Shown: positions 1-9,564, numbered from the stretch's first letter. The stretch: DNA of 37,455 bases from Actinomycetota bacterium (GCA_009702835.1 WLHF01000002.1:1-37455), one strand, 5' to 3'. A program made the numbers and translations. The notes: generated by a model not told the origin, from the sequence alone.

Positions 1-198
1 AACCAGCCCACCGATTACTCTCTCGCTGTCGCCATCTCCATAAGTATTTGCTGTATCGATGAAATTCCCACCAGCTTCAATATAAGCCCGGCATTGATCT
101 GCAGCTTCATGTTCATCGGTATCGCGACCCCAGGTCATAGTGCCAAGACCCAAACGCGAGAGCATTAATCCACTATTGCCTGCTCTGCGCATTTCCAT
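1..198 (-). CDS. aldo/keto reductase, N-terminal part (truncated by window edge)
   Basis: Own translation of minus strand from ATG at 198: MEMRRAGNSGLMLSRLGLGTMTWGRDTDEHEAADQCRAYIEAGGNFIDTANTYGDGDSERVIGGLV; the LGLGTMTWG and FIDTANTYGDGDSE motifs are typical of AKRs. Open at window edge. Confidence 0.9.
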   Translation of the reverse strand, partial: MEMRRAGNSGLMLSRLGLGTMTWGRDTDEHEAADQCRAYIEAGGNFIDTANTYGDGDSERVIGGLV

Positions 199-249
199 GG
201 GGCGACCTTAGCAAGGCGGTGGCGAAAAACCTGCGATAGCCTTATCTTT

Positions 250-927
250 ATGCAGATAGTTTTGATTCGACATGCCCACTCTGAAGCCAATGCCAGAGGC
301 GTTCTTTCTGGACGTATCTCTGGCGTCCATCTATCTGCAACTGGCGTCTCTCAATCCCAAGAACTTATTACTCGCTTAGGAGCGATAATCGTCAGTGAGC
401 TTCGTATTAGTCCGCTAGAGCGCTGCGCCGAAACCATTAATCCGTGGTGGGAGAGCATAGGCAAGAAAAGTAATCGTGGCTTAGATATTGTAAAAGATGA
501 GAATTTAATTGAAGTGGATTATGGAAAGTGGAGTGGTAAAAAACTAACGATTTTATCGTCGCATAAGCTCTGGAAGACAGTGCAAAACAATCCGAGTGCT
601 ATGTATTTTCCATCAGGAGAGGGCTTGGCGCAGATGCAAGAACGTGCCATGCGCGCAGTTCATTCCGCAATCGGTTCGAAGAAAAAAGGTGCAGCAGTTT
701 TAGTTAGCCATGGCGATGTGATTAAATCAATTGTTGCATCATGCCTAGGAATGCATCTCGATGATTTTCAACGTATTGTTATCGATCCTGCATCAGTGAC
801 AATCATTGATTTCAGTAGCTCCAAACCACGGTTGATATTGCTTAACGACTCAAGAGCAGACTTAGAGGGTTTTATTAATGCGCCATATAGGAAGCGCAAC
901 CTCTTAGGCGGAGGAGCGGGTAAGTGA
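250..927 (+). CDS. histidine phosphatase family protein (phosphoglycerate mutase-like, MSMEG_4193 type)
   Basis: N-terminal IVLIRHAHSEAN (RHG-type motif), VSHGDVIKSIVA C-terminal histidine motif; first gene of a conserved actinobacterial cluster ending in mshC. Confidence 0.88.
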   Translation: MQIVLIRHAHSEANARGVLSGRISGVHLSATGVSQSQELITRLGAIIVSELRISPLERCAETINPWWESIGKKSNRGLDIVKDENLIEVDYGKWSGKKLTILSSHKLWKTVQNNPSAMYFPSGEGLAQMQERAMRAVHSAIGSKKKGAAVLVSHGDVIKSIVASCLGMHLDDFQRIVIDPASVTIIDFSSSKPRLILLNDSRADLEGFINAPYRKRNLLGGGAGK

Positions 928-1430
928 GCTTTGTCTTTGACTCGGTAAATCGATTTGTAGCCGGCACCGTTGGAGAGCCAGGAGAGCGCGCTTTTTTTAT
1001 TCAAGCACAAAATGGGACACGACTAGTAACCCTCGCCCTAGAAAAAGCGCAAGTGGCAGCCTTGGCCGAACGTCTTGCGATCGTAATGAATGATCTACGC
1101 AGAAATGATTTTTCGCTGAAGATGCTGGATTTGGCCCGAGATGATGCGCCACTCAATACACCTATTGAAGCGGAGTTTGCAGTTGGATCTATTTCAATGT
1201 CTTGGGATGAGATCGAATCTAGAATGAGTATAGAGCTCTTTGAAATTGCCTCCCCCGATGAGGAGTCAGGTAACTCCCTAAAGGTCGCTCTCGATATTTC
1301 GCAGTGCGGTGCATTTGTTAAACGTTCTAAGGCGTTGGTGAGTGCAGGTCGTTTGCCATGTCCATTCTGTGGTTTTCCGATAGATCCGCAGGCTCACTTA
1401 TGCCCGAGGGCCAATGGCTATCGACGATAA
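924..1430 (+). CDS. DUF3090 family protein with C-terminal zinc-ribbon-like motif
   Basis: Overlaps upstream stop by 4 nt; MSFVFDSVNRFVAGTVGEPGERAFFIQA and CPFCGFPIDPQAHLC; position between histidine phosphatase and SCO1664-like gene. Confidence 0.85.
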   Translation: MSFVFDSVNRFVAGTVGEPGERAFFIQAQNGTRLVTLALEKAQVAALAERLAIVMNDLRRNDFSLKMLDLARDDAPLNTPIEAEFAVGSISMSWDEIESRMSIELFEIASPDEESGNSLKVALDISQCGAFVKRSKALVSAGRLPCPFCGFPIDPQAHLCPRANGYRR

Positions 1431-2118
1431 GTTTGAACTTCTCTCCATTGGTGATTTAAACGTAACGGGCAGATTAGTCGATGCTTCAAATGCAACTTTG
1501 TATGCCACAGCCACACATGGAGATCAATCGATAACTTGTATCTACAAACCCATCGCCGGCGAAAGACCACTTTGGGATTTCCCAGATGGGGCTTTGGCCT
1601 ATCGGGAGTACGCAGCGTTTCTAATCAGTAACACACTTGGTTTTAATCTAGTTCCACTCACAATTTTGCGTGATGGTCCTTATGGTTTTGGAATGGTGCA
1701 AGAGTGGATTGACATTGATGAGAGCATTGATCTCGGCACATTTTTCTCTTCTGATAACCCAATGCTTCGATCAATGGCCTTATTTGATGCGATTATCAAT
1801 AACACAGATAGAAAGATTGGTCATCTTCTACCAACTCCCGCCGGAGAATTATTTGGTTGTGATCACGGGGTCACGTTTCATAGTGAGAATAAACTGCGTA
1901 CCGTACTTTGGCAGTGGGCTGGTGATCCACTGACAAAAGATGAAATTCAAATCCTAGAAAGAGCACGGCAGTCGATTGTGCAGGAGATCGATCTCTCTCC
2001 TTATTTGACAACGACAGAGTTAAACGCCCTTTCTTTGCGCATAGATACATTGATATCTAATGGTGCAATGCCTACACCTAATCCGGATTGGCCGGCTGTG
2101 CCATGGCCGGCCTTTTAG
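1414..2118 (+). CDS. SCO1664 family protein (PI3/4-kinase-like fold)
   Basis: YKPIAGERPLWDFPDGALAYREYAAFLIS ... LFDAIINNTDRKIGHLL ... GCDHGVTFH kinase-like motifs; conserved neighbourhood with mshC. Confidence 0.82.
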   Translation: MAIDDKFELLSIGDLNVTGRLVDASNATLYATATHGDQSITCIYKPIAGERPLWDFPDGALAYREYAAFLISNTLGFNLVPLTILRDGPYGFGMVQEWIDIDESIDLGTFFSSDNPMLRSMALFDAIINNTDRKIGHLLPTPAGELFGCDHGVTFHSENKLRTVLWQWAGDPLTKDEIQILERARQSIVQEIDLSPYLTTTELNALSLRIDTLISNGAMPTPNPDWPAVPWPAF

Positions 2119-2142
2119 TCCAGGATTAACTAGGATAAGGGA

Positions 2143-3384
2143 GTGAAATCCTGGGACACTGTCGCCATTCCTACCTTAGCTAGTGGTGTAGACGTATTGC
2201 CACTTTATCTAACAAACTCACGTTCAGGCCACAAAGAGTTAGTACCTACAAAACCCAGTTACCGAATGTATGTCTGCGGAATAACACCATACGACGCTAC
2301 CCACCTAGGGCATGCGGCTACATATTTGACCTTCGATTTAATCAATCGATATCTACGAGCGCAGGGTGCAGAGGTCAACTATGTTCAGAATATTACGGAT
2401 ATAGATGACCCACTTCTTGAGCGTGCAAAACGTGATGGCGTTGATTGGACTGATTTAGCACATTCACAGATCAAACTTTTCGCCAATGACATGTTCAATC
2501 TGCGTGTTATTCCACCTGCACATTACATCGGGGCAGTTGATTCGATACCGCTAGTTGTAAAGTCGATAGAAGATTTGGATAAACGAGGTTCTATATATCC
2601 AATAGGAAGTGATTACTACTTCTCTAACTCTGCTGAATCAGATTTTGGTGCACTCTCTCATATGAGTCAATCAGAGATGGAAGCGATTTTTGCCGAGCGT
2701 GGAGGAGATCCAACACTGGCCGGCAAGATTCACTCACTTGACTGTTTAGTTTGGATGTCACAGCGAGAAGGTGAGCCAGGATGGCCTTCACCCTTTGGTG
2801 TTGGGCGCCCTGGCTGGCATATTGAATGTACTGCGATCGCACTTGAATACCTTAATCCAGGTTCTCAGGAGAGTTGTCTCATCGATATTCAAGGTGGTGG
2901 AAGTGATTTGATTTTCCCTCACCATGAAATGTGTAGATCCCAGGCGCGAATCCTTACCGGAAAAGAGTTAGCGGCTAACTACGTACACGCCGGAATGATT
3001 GGTTTAGATGGTGAAAAGATGAGTAAGAGCAAGGGAAATCTTGTTCTTGTCTCTAATTTAGTTGCCAATGGCGTAGATCCTATGGCCATTCGATATGCAT
3101 TGATGGGCCATCATTACCGAAATGATCAGATGTGGAGTACGGAATTACTAGACCGAGCACAATCATCGTTAAAGCGTTTGCGAAAAGCCATAGCAATGAA
3201 TACGGTTTATGAGAGCTCTGGTTTGATTCAGATAATTATTGCCAGCTTAGCCGATGATTTGAATACTCCTACAGTGATTGCCGCCATTGAAGAATGGGTC
3301 GAAAAAACTTTGCAAGGCTCAATCGGGGGGGATGTAACAGCAGTACGGTTTAGCTTAGATGCTTTATTGGGATTGAAGCTTTAA
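2143..3384 (+). CDS. mshC: cysteine--1-D-myo-inosityl 2-amino-2-deoxy-alpha-D-glucopyranoside ligase (mycothiol biosynthesis)
   Basis: CysRS-like: MYVCGITPYDATHLGHAATYLTFDL, GGGSDLIFPHHEMCRSQA, GEKMSKSKGN (KMSKS). GTG start. ~413 aa length and neighbourhood fit MshC rather than full CysRS. Confidence 0.92.
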   Translation: MKSWDTVAIPTLASGVDVLPLYLTNSRSGHKELVPTKPSYRMYVCGITPYDATHLGHAATYLTFDLINRYLRAQGAEVNYVQNITDIDDPLLERAKRDGVDWTDLAHSQIKLFANDMFNLRVIPPAHYIGAVDSIPLVVKSIEDLDKRGSIYPIGSDYYFSNSAESDFGALSHMSQSEMEAIFAERGGDPTLAGKIHSLDCLVWMSQREGEPGWPSPFGVGRPGWHIECTAIALEYLNPGSQESCLIDIQGGGSDLIFPHHEMCRSQARILTGKELAANYVHAGMIGLDGEKMSKSKGNLVLVSNLVANGVDPMAIRYALMGHHYRNDQMWSTELLDRAQSSLKRLRKAIAMNTVYESSGLIQIIIASLADDLNTPTVIAAIEEWVEKTLQGSIGGDVTAVRFSLDALLGLKL

Positions 3385-4244
3385 TCTTGAGAACGACGAC
3401 GTAGATAACGCTCAAACTCTTTTGCGATCATGTCACCAGATATCTCAGGGATATCAGCGGCATCTTTGCTCTCTTCTAAATTCTTAATATACTCTGCAAC
3501 ATCGTTATCATCTTTAGCCAATGTATTTATCTCCACCTCCCAAGCATCCGATGCCAATGCAAGTTCATCTTGAGGTATTGCGATAGTGAGAAAATCTTCG
3601 AGAGCATGAATTAAAGCCAATGAGGCCTTGGGTGATGGAGCATTTGAGGCGTAGTGGGGTACGGGCACCCATAATGAAACGGCGTCAATACCGCGACGTT
3701 GGCATCCATCATGAATGACGCCTAAAATTCCAGTTGAACCTTCGTAGGTTGATATCTCCACATCTAAACGTGTTGCGATTTTTGGATTAGCAGCGGTTAT
3801 GTTTACCGTGATTGGTCTGCTGTGTGGAATATCTGCAAGTAGCGAGCCCATCGTGAGAATCATCGAAACCTCACAATCATCGGCTAAATCCAAAAGCTCA
3901 CGCGTAAAACTCTTCCATCGCATAGATGGCTCCACACCCTTTACGATCACGAGATCATGATCGAGATGAGGAAGTACAAGACCATATACCTCGGTAGTTG
4001 GCCAGGTAATTTTTCGCGAATCACTCTCATCTGTAAATACTTGCGGCCGGTTGACTTGAAAATCATAGAAATCTTCAGGATCCACATCTGCGATCAACTG
4101 CGGAAGAATCTCACTTGAATCATCGCGCCACGCTGCAATCAAATGATCGAGGGCACCTGTCGCCGCCTCACCTGCATCGTTCCAACCAGAGAAGGCGATC
4201 ACCATTACTGGATTCCTTAACGTCGGAATCTGATGTATCTCCAC
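3381..4244 (-). CDS. PAC2 family protein
   Basis: ALVIAFSGWNDAGEAATGALDHL-like N-terminus; the ORF track starts at TTG 4274, a GTG at 4244 downstream of an AGGAGG-like sequence is the more plausible start. Confidence 0.87.
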   Translation of the reverse strand: MEIHQIPTLRNPVMVIAFSGWNDAGEAATGALDHLIAAWRDDSSEILPQLIADVDPEDFYDFQVNRPQVFTDESDSRKITWPTTEVYGLVLPHLDHDLVIVKGVEPSMRWKSFTRELLDLADDCEVSMILTMGSLLADIPHSRPITVNITAANPKIATRLDVEISTYEGSTGILGVIHDGCQRRGIDAVSLWVPVPHYASNAPSPKASLALIHALEDFLTIAIPQDELALASDAWEVEINTLAKDDNDVAEYIKNLEESKDAADIPEISGDMIAKEFERYLRRRSQD

Positions 4245-4274
4245 ATTAACAAACCTTACGGTACCCTCCTGCAA

Positions 4275-4961
4275 GTGACGAACTCAAACGAGCGCCGTTT
4301 TTTTGACGCCATTTTCTTTGATATGGATGGCCTCATGGTCGACTCCGAGCCGCTGTGGCTCGAATCTGAATCAGAGATCACAGCCGCCTATGGATATCAA
4401 TGGCAGGCCCAAGATCAAGTAGCATGCTTAGGCGGTCCACTTTCGCGCGTTGGTGAATATATGTCTGTTCGATGCCTAGGTGTCGAATCACCCGCCTACT
4501 TCACCCAAAAACTTATTGACGTCCAATGTGCGAAGTTGCGGGGAAAAACTCCTTTGATGCCAGGTGCTATCGAACTTGTTCGTGAGCTTGCAGCACATGG
4601 AATAGCAACTGCATTAGTTTCAGCTAGTCCACGTATTATCGTCGATGCAGTCCTAGATAACCTGGGAGGTAGTCCATTTCCCTTCTCTATTAGTTCCGAT
4701 GATGTTATCAACACAAAGCCTCATCCCGATGCGTATCTACTAGCGGCAAAAAAATCCGGTGCAGAGATATCGAATTCGTTGATCTTTGAGGATTCGCTAA
4801 CCGGTGTAGCAGCTGCACAAGCCAGCGGTGCTTGGCTCATAGCGGTGCCTCATCTAGTAACGGTTCTTGAAAGCACGCGTGTTCGGAGTATCAGGAGCTT
4901 GCAGCAACTCTCTTTTGCTAAGTTGGCGGAGTTATTCGAAGATTTTTCAGCCGCGATTTAA
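4275..4961 (+). CDS. HAD family hydrolase (beta-phosphoglucomutase-like)
   Basis: DAIFFDMDGLMVDSEPLW (DxDG motif), SASPR, KPHPDAYLLAAKKSG, FEDSLTGVAAAQASGA. GTG start at 4275 preferred over ORF-track start 4233. Confidence 0.9.
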   Translation: MTNSNERRFFDAIFFDMDGLMVDSEPLWLESESEITAAYGYQWQAQDQVACLGGPLSRVGEYMSVRCLGVESPAYFTQKLIDVQCAKLRGKTPLMPGAIELVRELAAHGIATALVSASPRIIVDAVLDNLGGSPFPFSISSDDVINTKPHPDAYLLAAKKSGAEISNSLIFEDSLTGVAAAQASGAWLIAVPHLVTVLESTRVRSIRSLQQLSFAKLAELFEDFSAAI

Positions 4962-5716
4962 CGTACATGTGCTGGACAGATAGTCTTAAAGAAACACCAA
5001 TCACACAACCTGCTGGGCTTGGGTGGCCAGTAATTTTTTTCGATTGAAATAAATATATCTTTTGCGACGCGGTGTAAAAACTTTTCTGCTGATTCAATAT
5101 CGGCCATTGTCGGGTTGTTCTTTATCAACTTGCCGTCGCCTAAGTAGATTAACTGCAACAAACGGGGGAGCACACCGCTAGTTTTCCAGTACAAGAGTGC
5201 ATACACGCGTAGTTGAAAGAGAGCCTTATCCTCCCACCCTGATTTGGGAGCTTTGCCAGTTTTGTAATCCACGATGCGCACCTCACCTGTTGCTGCTATA
5301 TCTAAGCGGTCGACATATCCGTGTAGATAGACATTTTCTTCAAAGTTATTCTCTAAATGCATCTCTCGATGGGTTGCTTCAAAACTTGAGGGTTGTTCGA
5401 GTGTAAAATATGTAGTGAGAAGGGATGATGCGCGATCTAGCCACTCTTTTTCATTTGTGACCAACTCGGTTAGCTCGGGCTTTGCATCAACCTGAGCCCT
5501 CCAACGAGATGGAAGTAGATCGATAGCAGTTTGAGGGGTGCGATCAGTTGGAATACTTTCAAAAAGATCGTGCAAAACAGTGTGGACGAGAGTTCCTCGC
5601 TCAGCATCTAGGCTAGGCGGTTGCGGAAGTCGATCTATCGCACGGTATTTATAGAGTTGCGGGCAATTGGTGTAGTCACTGACACTGCTAGGGGAGAGGC
5701 GTAGACGGGAATCCAT
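4958..5716 (-). CDS. RecB family exonuclease (PD-(D/E)XK nuclease superfamily)
   Basis: LSPSSVSDYTNCPQLYKYR, GTLVHTVLHDLF, GEVRIVDYKTGKAP, LCDWCFFKTICP (Fe-S/Cys cluster). ATG at 5716 preferred over ORF-track start 5815. Confidence 0.88.
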   Translation of the reverse strand: MDSRLRLSPSSVSDYTNCPQLYKYRAIDRLPQPPSLDAERGTLVHTVLHDLFESIPTDRTPQTAIDLLPSRWRAQVDAKPELTELVTNEKEWLDRASSLLTTYFTLEQPSSFEATHREMHLENNFEENVYLHGYVDRLDIAATGEVRIVDYKTGKAPKSGWEDKALFQLRVYALLYWKTSGVLPRLLQLIYLGDGKLIKNNPTMADIESAEKFLHRVAKDIFISIEKNYWPPKPSRLCDWCFFKTICPAHVR

Positions 5717-5773
5717 ATTCACGTGTTGCAAGATACCCGTACTCGGTCGATTTTTTTCATCTAAGATACTCTC

Positions 5774-6625
5774 GTGTCGAATTTGGGGTACTTCGCAGCT
5801 GGTGATCGGATTCAATTAACCGACCCCAAAGGTAAGTTATACAGTTTTACAATCGTGTCTGGAAAAGAGTGGCATACGCACAAGGGTTGGATCACTCATG
5901 ATGAGCTAATTGGAATGCCTGAAGGCTCCGTCGTAATGACAACTGCGGGATTAAAATTTACTGCATTTAAGCCACTTTTGGCAGATTTCGTTTTGACGAT
6001 GCCTCGCGGGGCCACAATCGTCTATCCAAAAGATGCCGCCATGATTGTTGGCTTAGCCGATATTTATCCAGGGGCCCGGGTACTAGAGGCCGGAGTCGGG
6101 AGTGGTGCGCTAACAATCTCACTTCTTCGCGCCTGTGGAGCCAGCGGAAGCCTTCATTCGGTGGAGCGTCGAGCAGATTTTGCGGAGAATGCGCGCTCAA
6201 ATGTTGAAAGCTACTTCGGTGCCTTACCCTCCAACTGGATGCTCACCGTTGGAGATTTACAGGATCAAGATGTAGTTGATAGTTACGACCGAGTTATTTT
6301 AGACATGCTCGCACCGTGGGAGTGTGTTGATTTAGCTGCACGTGCACTTCGACCTGGCGGAGTATTTCTGGCCTACGTCGCAACCACTACTCAGTTATCG
6401 GTGACTGCCGAGGCTATCAAGGCCGATGGCAGATTTACTGAGCCAGAGAGTTCAGAGACCATTGTGCGCGGCTGGCATCACGAGGGTCTTGCTGTGCGTC
6501 CACAGCAGCGCATGATAGGTCACACAGGATTTTTGATTCAAACGAGAAAGATGGCACCAGGAGTCGAAGTTCTTGCTAGACGTCGCAGACCAGCTAAAGG
6601 AGCTTACGGTGTCTCGGAAGATTGA
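5774..6625 (+). CDS. trmI: tRNA (adenine-N1)-methyltransferase (m1A58)
   Basis: RGATIVYPKDAAMIVGLADIYPGARVLEAGVGSGALTISLLRA; GTG start; follows recB-like gene as in other actinobacteria (cf. Rv2118c/Rv2119). Confidence 0.92.
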   Translation: MSNLGYFAAGDRIQLTDPKGKLYSFTIVSGKEWHTHKGWITHDELIGMPEGSVVMTTAGLKFTAFKPLLADFVLTMPRGATIVYPKDAAMIVGLADIYPGARVLEAGVGSGALTISLLRACGASGSLHSVERRADFAENARSNVESYFGALPSNWMLTVGDLQDQDVVDSYDRVILDMLAPWECVDLAARALRPGGVFLAYVATTTQLSVTAEAIKADGRFTEPESSETIVRGWHHEGLAVRPQQRMIGHTGFLIQTRKMAPGVEVLARRRRPAKGAYGVSED

Positions 6626-7550
6626 GCGTTTGATCAATCTCACCATCGCTCTGCTCGCAACAAAAAGATATTTGACCAAAAGTGAAATCTTTAGGTCTGT
6701 AGATGGCTACGAAGGTAGTGCAGAGACTAAAGAGCGTATGTTCGAGCGCGATAAAGATGACCTGCGAAATCTTGGAGTTGTAATTGAAGTGGGAAGCTTT
6801 GATCCAGTATTTGAGGATGAAGCCGGCTATCGCATTAAACCAGAGAGATACGCTTTAGATCTTGGAGAGATTTCTGGAGTTCAAATCGCTCTACTTTCAC
6901 TCGCAGCTGAGGCGTGGCGAGGTGCCGCACTAGATGATGCTGCACACAGCGCTCTGACGAAACTTCGATCAATAGGTGTCGAATCCGATCTCGATGGAGT
7001 TCCTGCGATCGCGCCCAGATTGAACGCTGCTCATGATGATTTCCTCGTGATTACGACGGCGATTGCTAAACGACAAAGGATTTCATTTACTTATCTCTCA
7101 TCGAACCTCGAGCGGCAATCTCGAATAGTCGAACCCTTTGCAATCGCAACAAAGAACTCGCATTGGTATGTTGCAGGCAAGGATACGGAGAAATCGCAGA
7201 TACGTACTTTTAGATTAGATCGCATCGATGGCGAAATAACCTCTATGCAGGTTCCAGGTGGGTATGAGATTCCGGAGGGCTTCGATGTCTTTCAATCCCT
7301 ATCCAATTTGGAAAACGCCACAGTTGCCACTATAGATATTCGCAAGGGCAAGGCGCAACTGCTAAGAAATACTGCATTATCGATTATTGATAAGGGGGAG
7401 TGGGATCAGATAACAGTTGAGTATTTTAATTCGCAAACCTTGATTGACTTGGTTCTGTGGCATGGAGAGGATGCTTTTGTTATAGCACCCATCGAACTTC
7501 GTACAGATGTCATGACTAAACTCCACGAGATTGTTCTCTTGCATGTCTAG
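6609..7550 (+). CDS. pafB: WYL-domain transcriptional regulator, PafB-like
   Basis: SRKIERLINLTIALLATKRYLTKSEIF HTH start, WYL-type core (SHWYVAGKDTEKSQIRTFRLDRI); paired with second WYL protein upstream of tatA. GTG at 6609 overlaps trmI stop. Confidence 0.88.
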   Translation: MSRKIERLINLTIALLATKRYLTKSEIFRSVDGYEGSAETKERMFERDKDDLRNLGVVIEVGSFDPVFEDEAGYRIKPERYALDLGEISGVQIALLSLAAEAWRGAALDDAAHSALTKLRSIGVESDLDGVPAIAPRLNAAHDDFLVITTAIAKRQRISFTYLSSNLERQSRIVEPFAIATKNSHWYVAGKDTEKSQIRTFRLDRIDGEITSMQVPGGYEIPEGFDVFQSLSNLENATVATIDIRKGKAQLLRNTALSIIDKGEWDQITVEYFNSQTLIDLVLWHGEDAFVIAPIELRTDVMTKLHEIVLLHV

Positions 7551-8460
7551 GGCGCCGCAAACCCCACTGGGCCGTACAGCTAGACTTTTAGATCTTGTGC
7601 CCTACTTAGCCTCACATCAAGGGATAGAACTTCTCTCTCTGGCTCAAGAGTTCGATGTGAGCCAAAGCCAGATGGTTGCAGATTTAACAACTCTCTGGAT
7701 GTGCGGTCTGCCGGGCTACACACCGCTAGAGCTGATGGATCTCTCCTTTGAGTCAGGTTTTGTGACGATTCATAACGCCGAAACTCTCGCACATCCGCGA
7801 ACTCTTAGCGATGAAGAGTCCATCGCGCTCTTATTGGGACTTGATTTAGTTATTGAATCTCTACCCAACGACCGTGAAGATCTGAAAAAGATCGCCCTTG
7901 ATTTAGTAACACGCCTATCAGCCCGAAGTTCGATTCCAGCCAAGTTAAGTGCGTTACCGGTGATGCCAGGGTCAGTCCGCTCCATTGTTGAGAGGGCCGT
8001 GCGAGAAAAAAGTGGAGTTGAAATTGTTTACCACTCCTCTTATTCAGATACGATCACAAAGCGAATAGTTGTACCCATAGAGCTTCGAGTTGAGAATGGC
8101 TCTGAATATTTATGGGGGATATGCCAGAACGCCCGCGCCTTCAGAAGTTTCAGACTCGACCGTATCCAAACGGCGGTACTGACTGCGGTGCAAAAAATAT
8201 CCACCACACCGTCAGAACAAAAACACGAAGTTGCATACACGATCTGTACTCACTCGAGGGAACGCGAGGTGATGGAGAGATTTGGCCTCGATCGAGAATC
8301 TCATCGTGGTGCGATGGAGACCACTTCATTCTCACATGAGTGGATCAGGCGCTCTGTATTGGCATCCTCGGGCAGCGTTGAAGTTCTCAGTCCGGCCGAC
8401 ATTCGCTCTGACGTGCTACGGGCGGCGCAGTCAATACTCAACCGTTATGCATCCACCTAA
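7543..8460 (+). CDS. pafC: WYL-domain transcriptional regulator, PafC-like
   Basis: RTARLLDLVPYLASHQGIELLSLAQEFDVSQSQMVADLTTLWMCGLPGYTPLELMDL; WYL region LWGICQNARAFRSFRLDRI; overlaps pafB by 8 nt. Confidence 0.88.
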   Translation: MSRAPQTPLGRTARLLDLVPYLASHQGIELLSLAQEFDVSQSQMVADLTTLWMCGLPGYTPLELMDLSFESGFVTIHNAETLAHPRTLSDEESIALLLGLDLVIESLPNDREDLKKIALDLVTRLSARSSIPAKLSALPVMPGSVRSIVERAVREKSGVEIVYHSSYSDTITKRIVVPIELRVENGSEYLWGICQNARAFRSFRLDRIQTAVLTAVQKISTTPSEQKHEVAYTICTHSREREVMERFGLDRESHRGAMETTSFSHEWIRRSVLASSGSVEVLSPADIRSDVLRAAQSILNRYAST

Positions 8461-8539
8461 AAGACCTATCTATAAAGCCCAGCTCTGCGGTAACCTTGTC
8501 TAACTATATTTCGTACTCATCTAAAAGGGAGTTTGCCCC

Positions 8540-8725
8540 ATGTTTCTCAAGGAGCCTAGCCATATTCTAATTCTTCTCATCGTGATTCTCGTCCTTTTTG
8601 GTGCCAAGCGCCTTCCAGACTCTGCTCGTTCACTCGGACGCTCTATGCGTATCTTTAAGAGTGAGATGAAGGAGATGGGCACGGAGGAAAAGAAATCTGA
8701 GGGCGACACTACTTCCGAGAAGTAG
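8540..8725 (+). CDS. tatA: Sec-independent translocase subunit TatA
   Basis: [35 protein letters not shown]; single TM plus FGxKRLPD motif, amphipathic helix, charged tail; AAGGGAG RBS. Confidence 0.95.
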   Translation: MFLKEPSHILILLIVILVLFGAKRLPDSARSLGRSMRIFKSEMKEMGTEEKKSEGDTTSEK

Positions 8726-8731
8726 ATAGTT

Positions 8732-9544
8732 ATGGCGTCCAATTCAGACGCACGGATGCCACTGCTTGAACATCTTCGCGAATTACGCAAGAGGGGTTTC
8801 CGTGCCTCGATCGTTATCGTGCTTGCATCAATCGTAGGATGGTATTTCTACAACGATATAATTACCCAGTTAGCCTTGCCTGTTTGCGATCTTAAAGCGG
8901 CTCAAAGCTCTGGTGCTACGCACTGCGGTGCTCTATATATCAACGGAGTTCTAGGTCCTTTGAATCTGCAAATCAAAGTCGCTCTTCTTACCGGCATAAT
9001 CCTCTCGGCTCCTTTTTGGCTCTATCAACTATGGGCCTTTATTGCACCTGGTCTGCATCGAAAAGAGAAGCGTAACTCGATACTGTTTCTACTATCGGCG
9101 ACACCATTTTTTGCTTTAGGTGCAACCTTGGGATATGTGATTCTGCCTATTGCAATTAAAGTCCTTTTTGGTTTTACACCAAACGCACTTTCGAATCTTG
9201 TTAGATTTGATGACTATTTAGATTTCGTTATGCGGATCATCTTGCTTTTTGGTTTAGCCTTTGAACTACCCATATTTTTGGTGACGTTTAATTTGATTGG
9301 ATTTTTGCGAGGCACAACAATTCTGCGTCCATGGCGAATCTGGGTCTTTTCAATAGTTCTCTTCACCGCCGCTTTTACTCCAACTGCAGATCCCTTCACA
9401 ATGGCGCTACTAGCGATTCCTCTCTGTGGCCTTTATTTTATGGCCGGTGGAATCGCCCTGTTAGTCGATAGACGGCGCGATAAGCGTTCGGCGCAGATCC
9501 CGACGGGGGTTTCAACAATCGAGGCTGCTACTCCTATCGAGTGA
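8732..9544 (+). CDS. tatC: Sec-independent translocase subunit TatC
   Basis: MPLLEHLRELRKRGFRA, multi-TM, FELPIFLVTFNLIGFL, FTPTADPFTMALLAIPL. Confidence 0.96.
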   Translation: MASNSDARMPLLEHLRELRKRGFRASIVIVLASIVGWYFYNDIITQLALPVCDLKAAQSSGATHCGALYINGVLGPLNLQIKVALLTGIILSAPFWLYQLWAFIAPGLHRKEKRNSILFLLSATPFFALGATLGYVILPIAIKVLFGFTPNALSNLVRFDDYLDFVMRIILLFGLAFELPIFLVTFNLIGFLRGTTILRPWRIWVFSIVLFTAAFTPTADPFTMALLAIPLCGLYFMAGGIALLVDRRRDKRSAQIPTGVSTIEAATPIE

Positions 9545-9564
9545 TAGGGCGATAAGGTCGCCTC

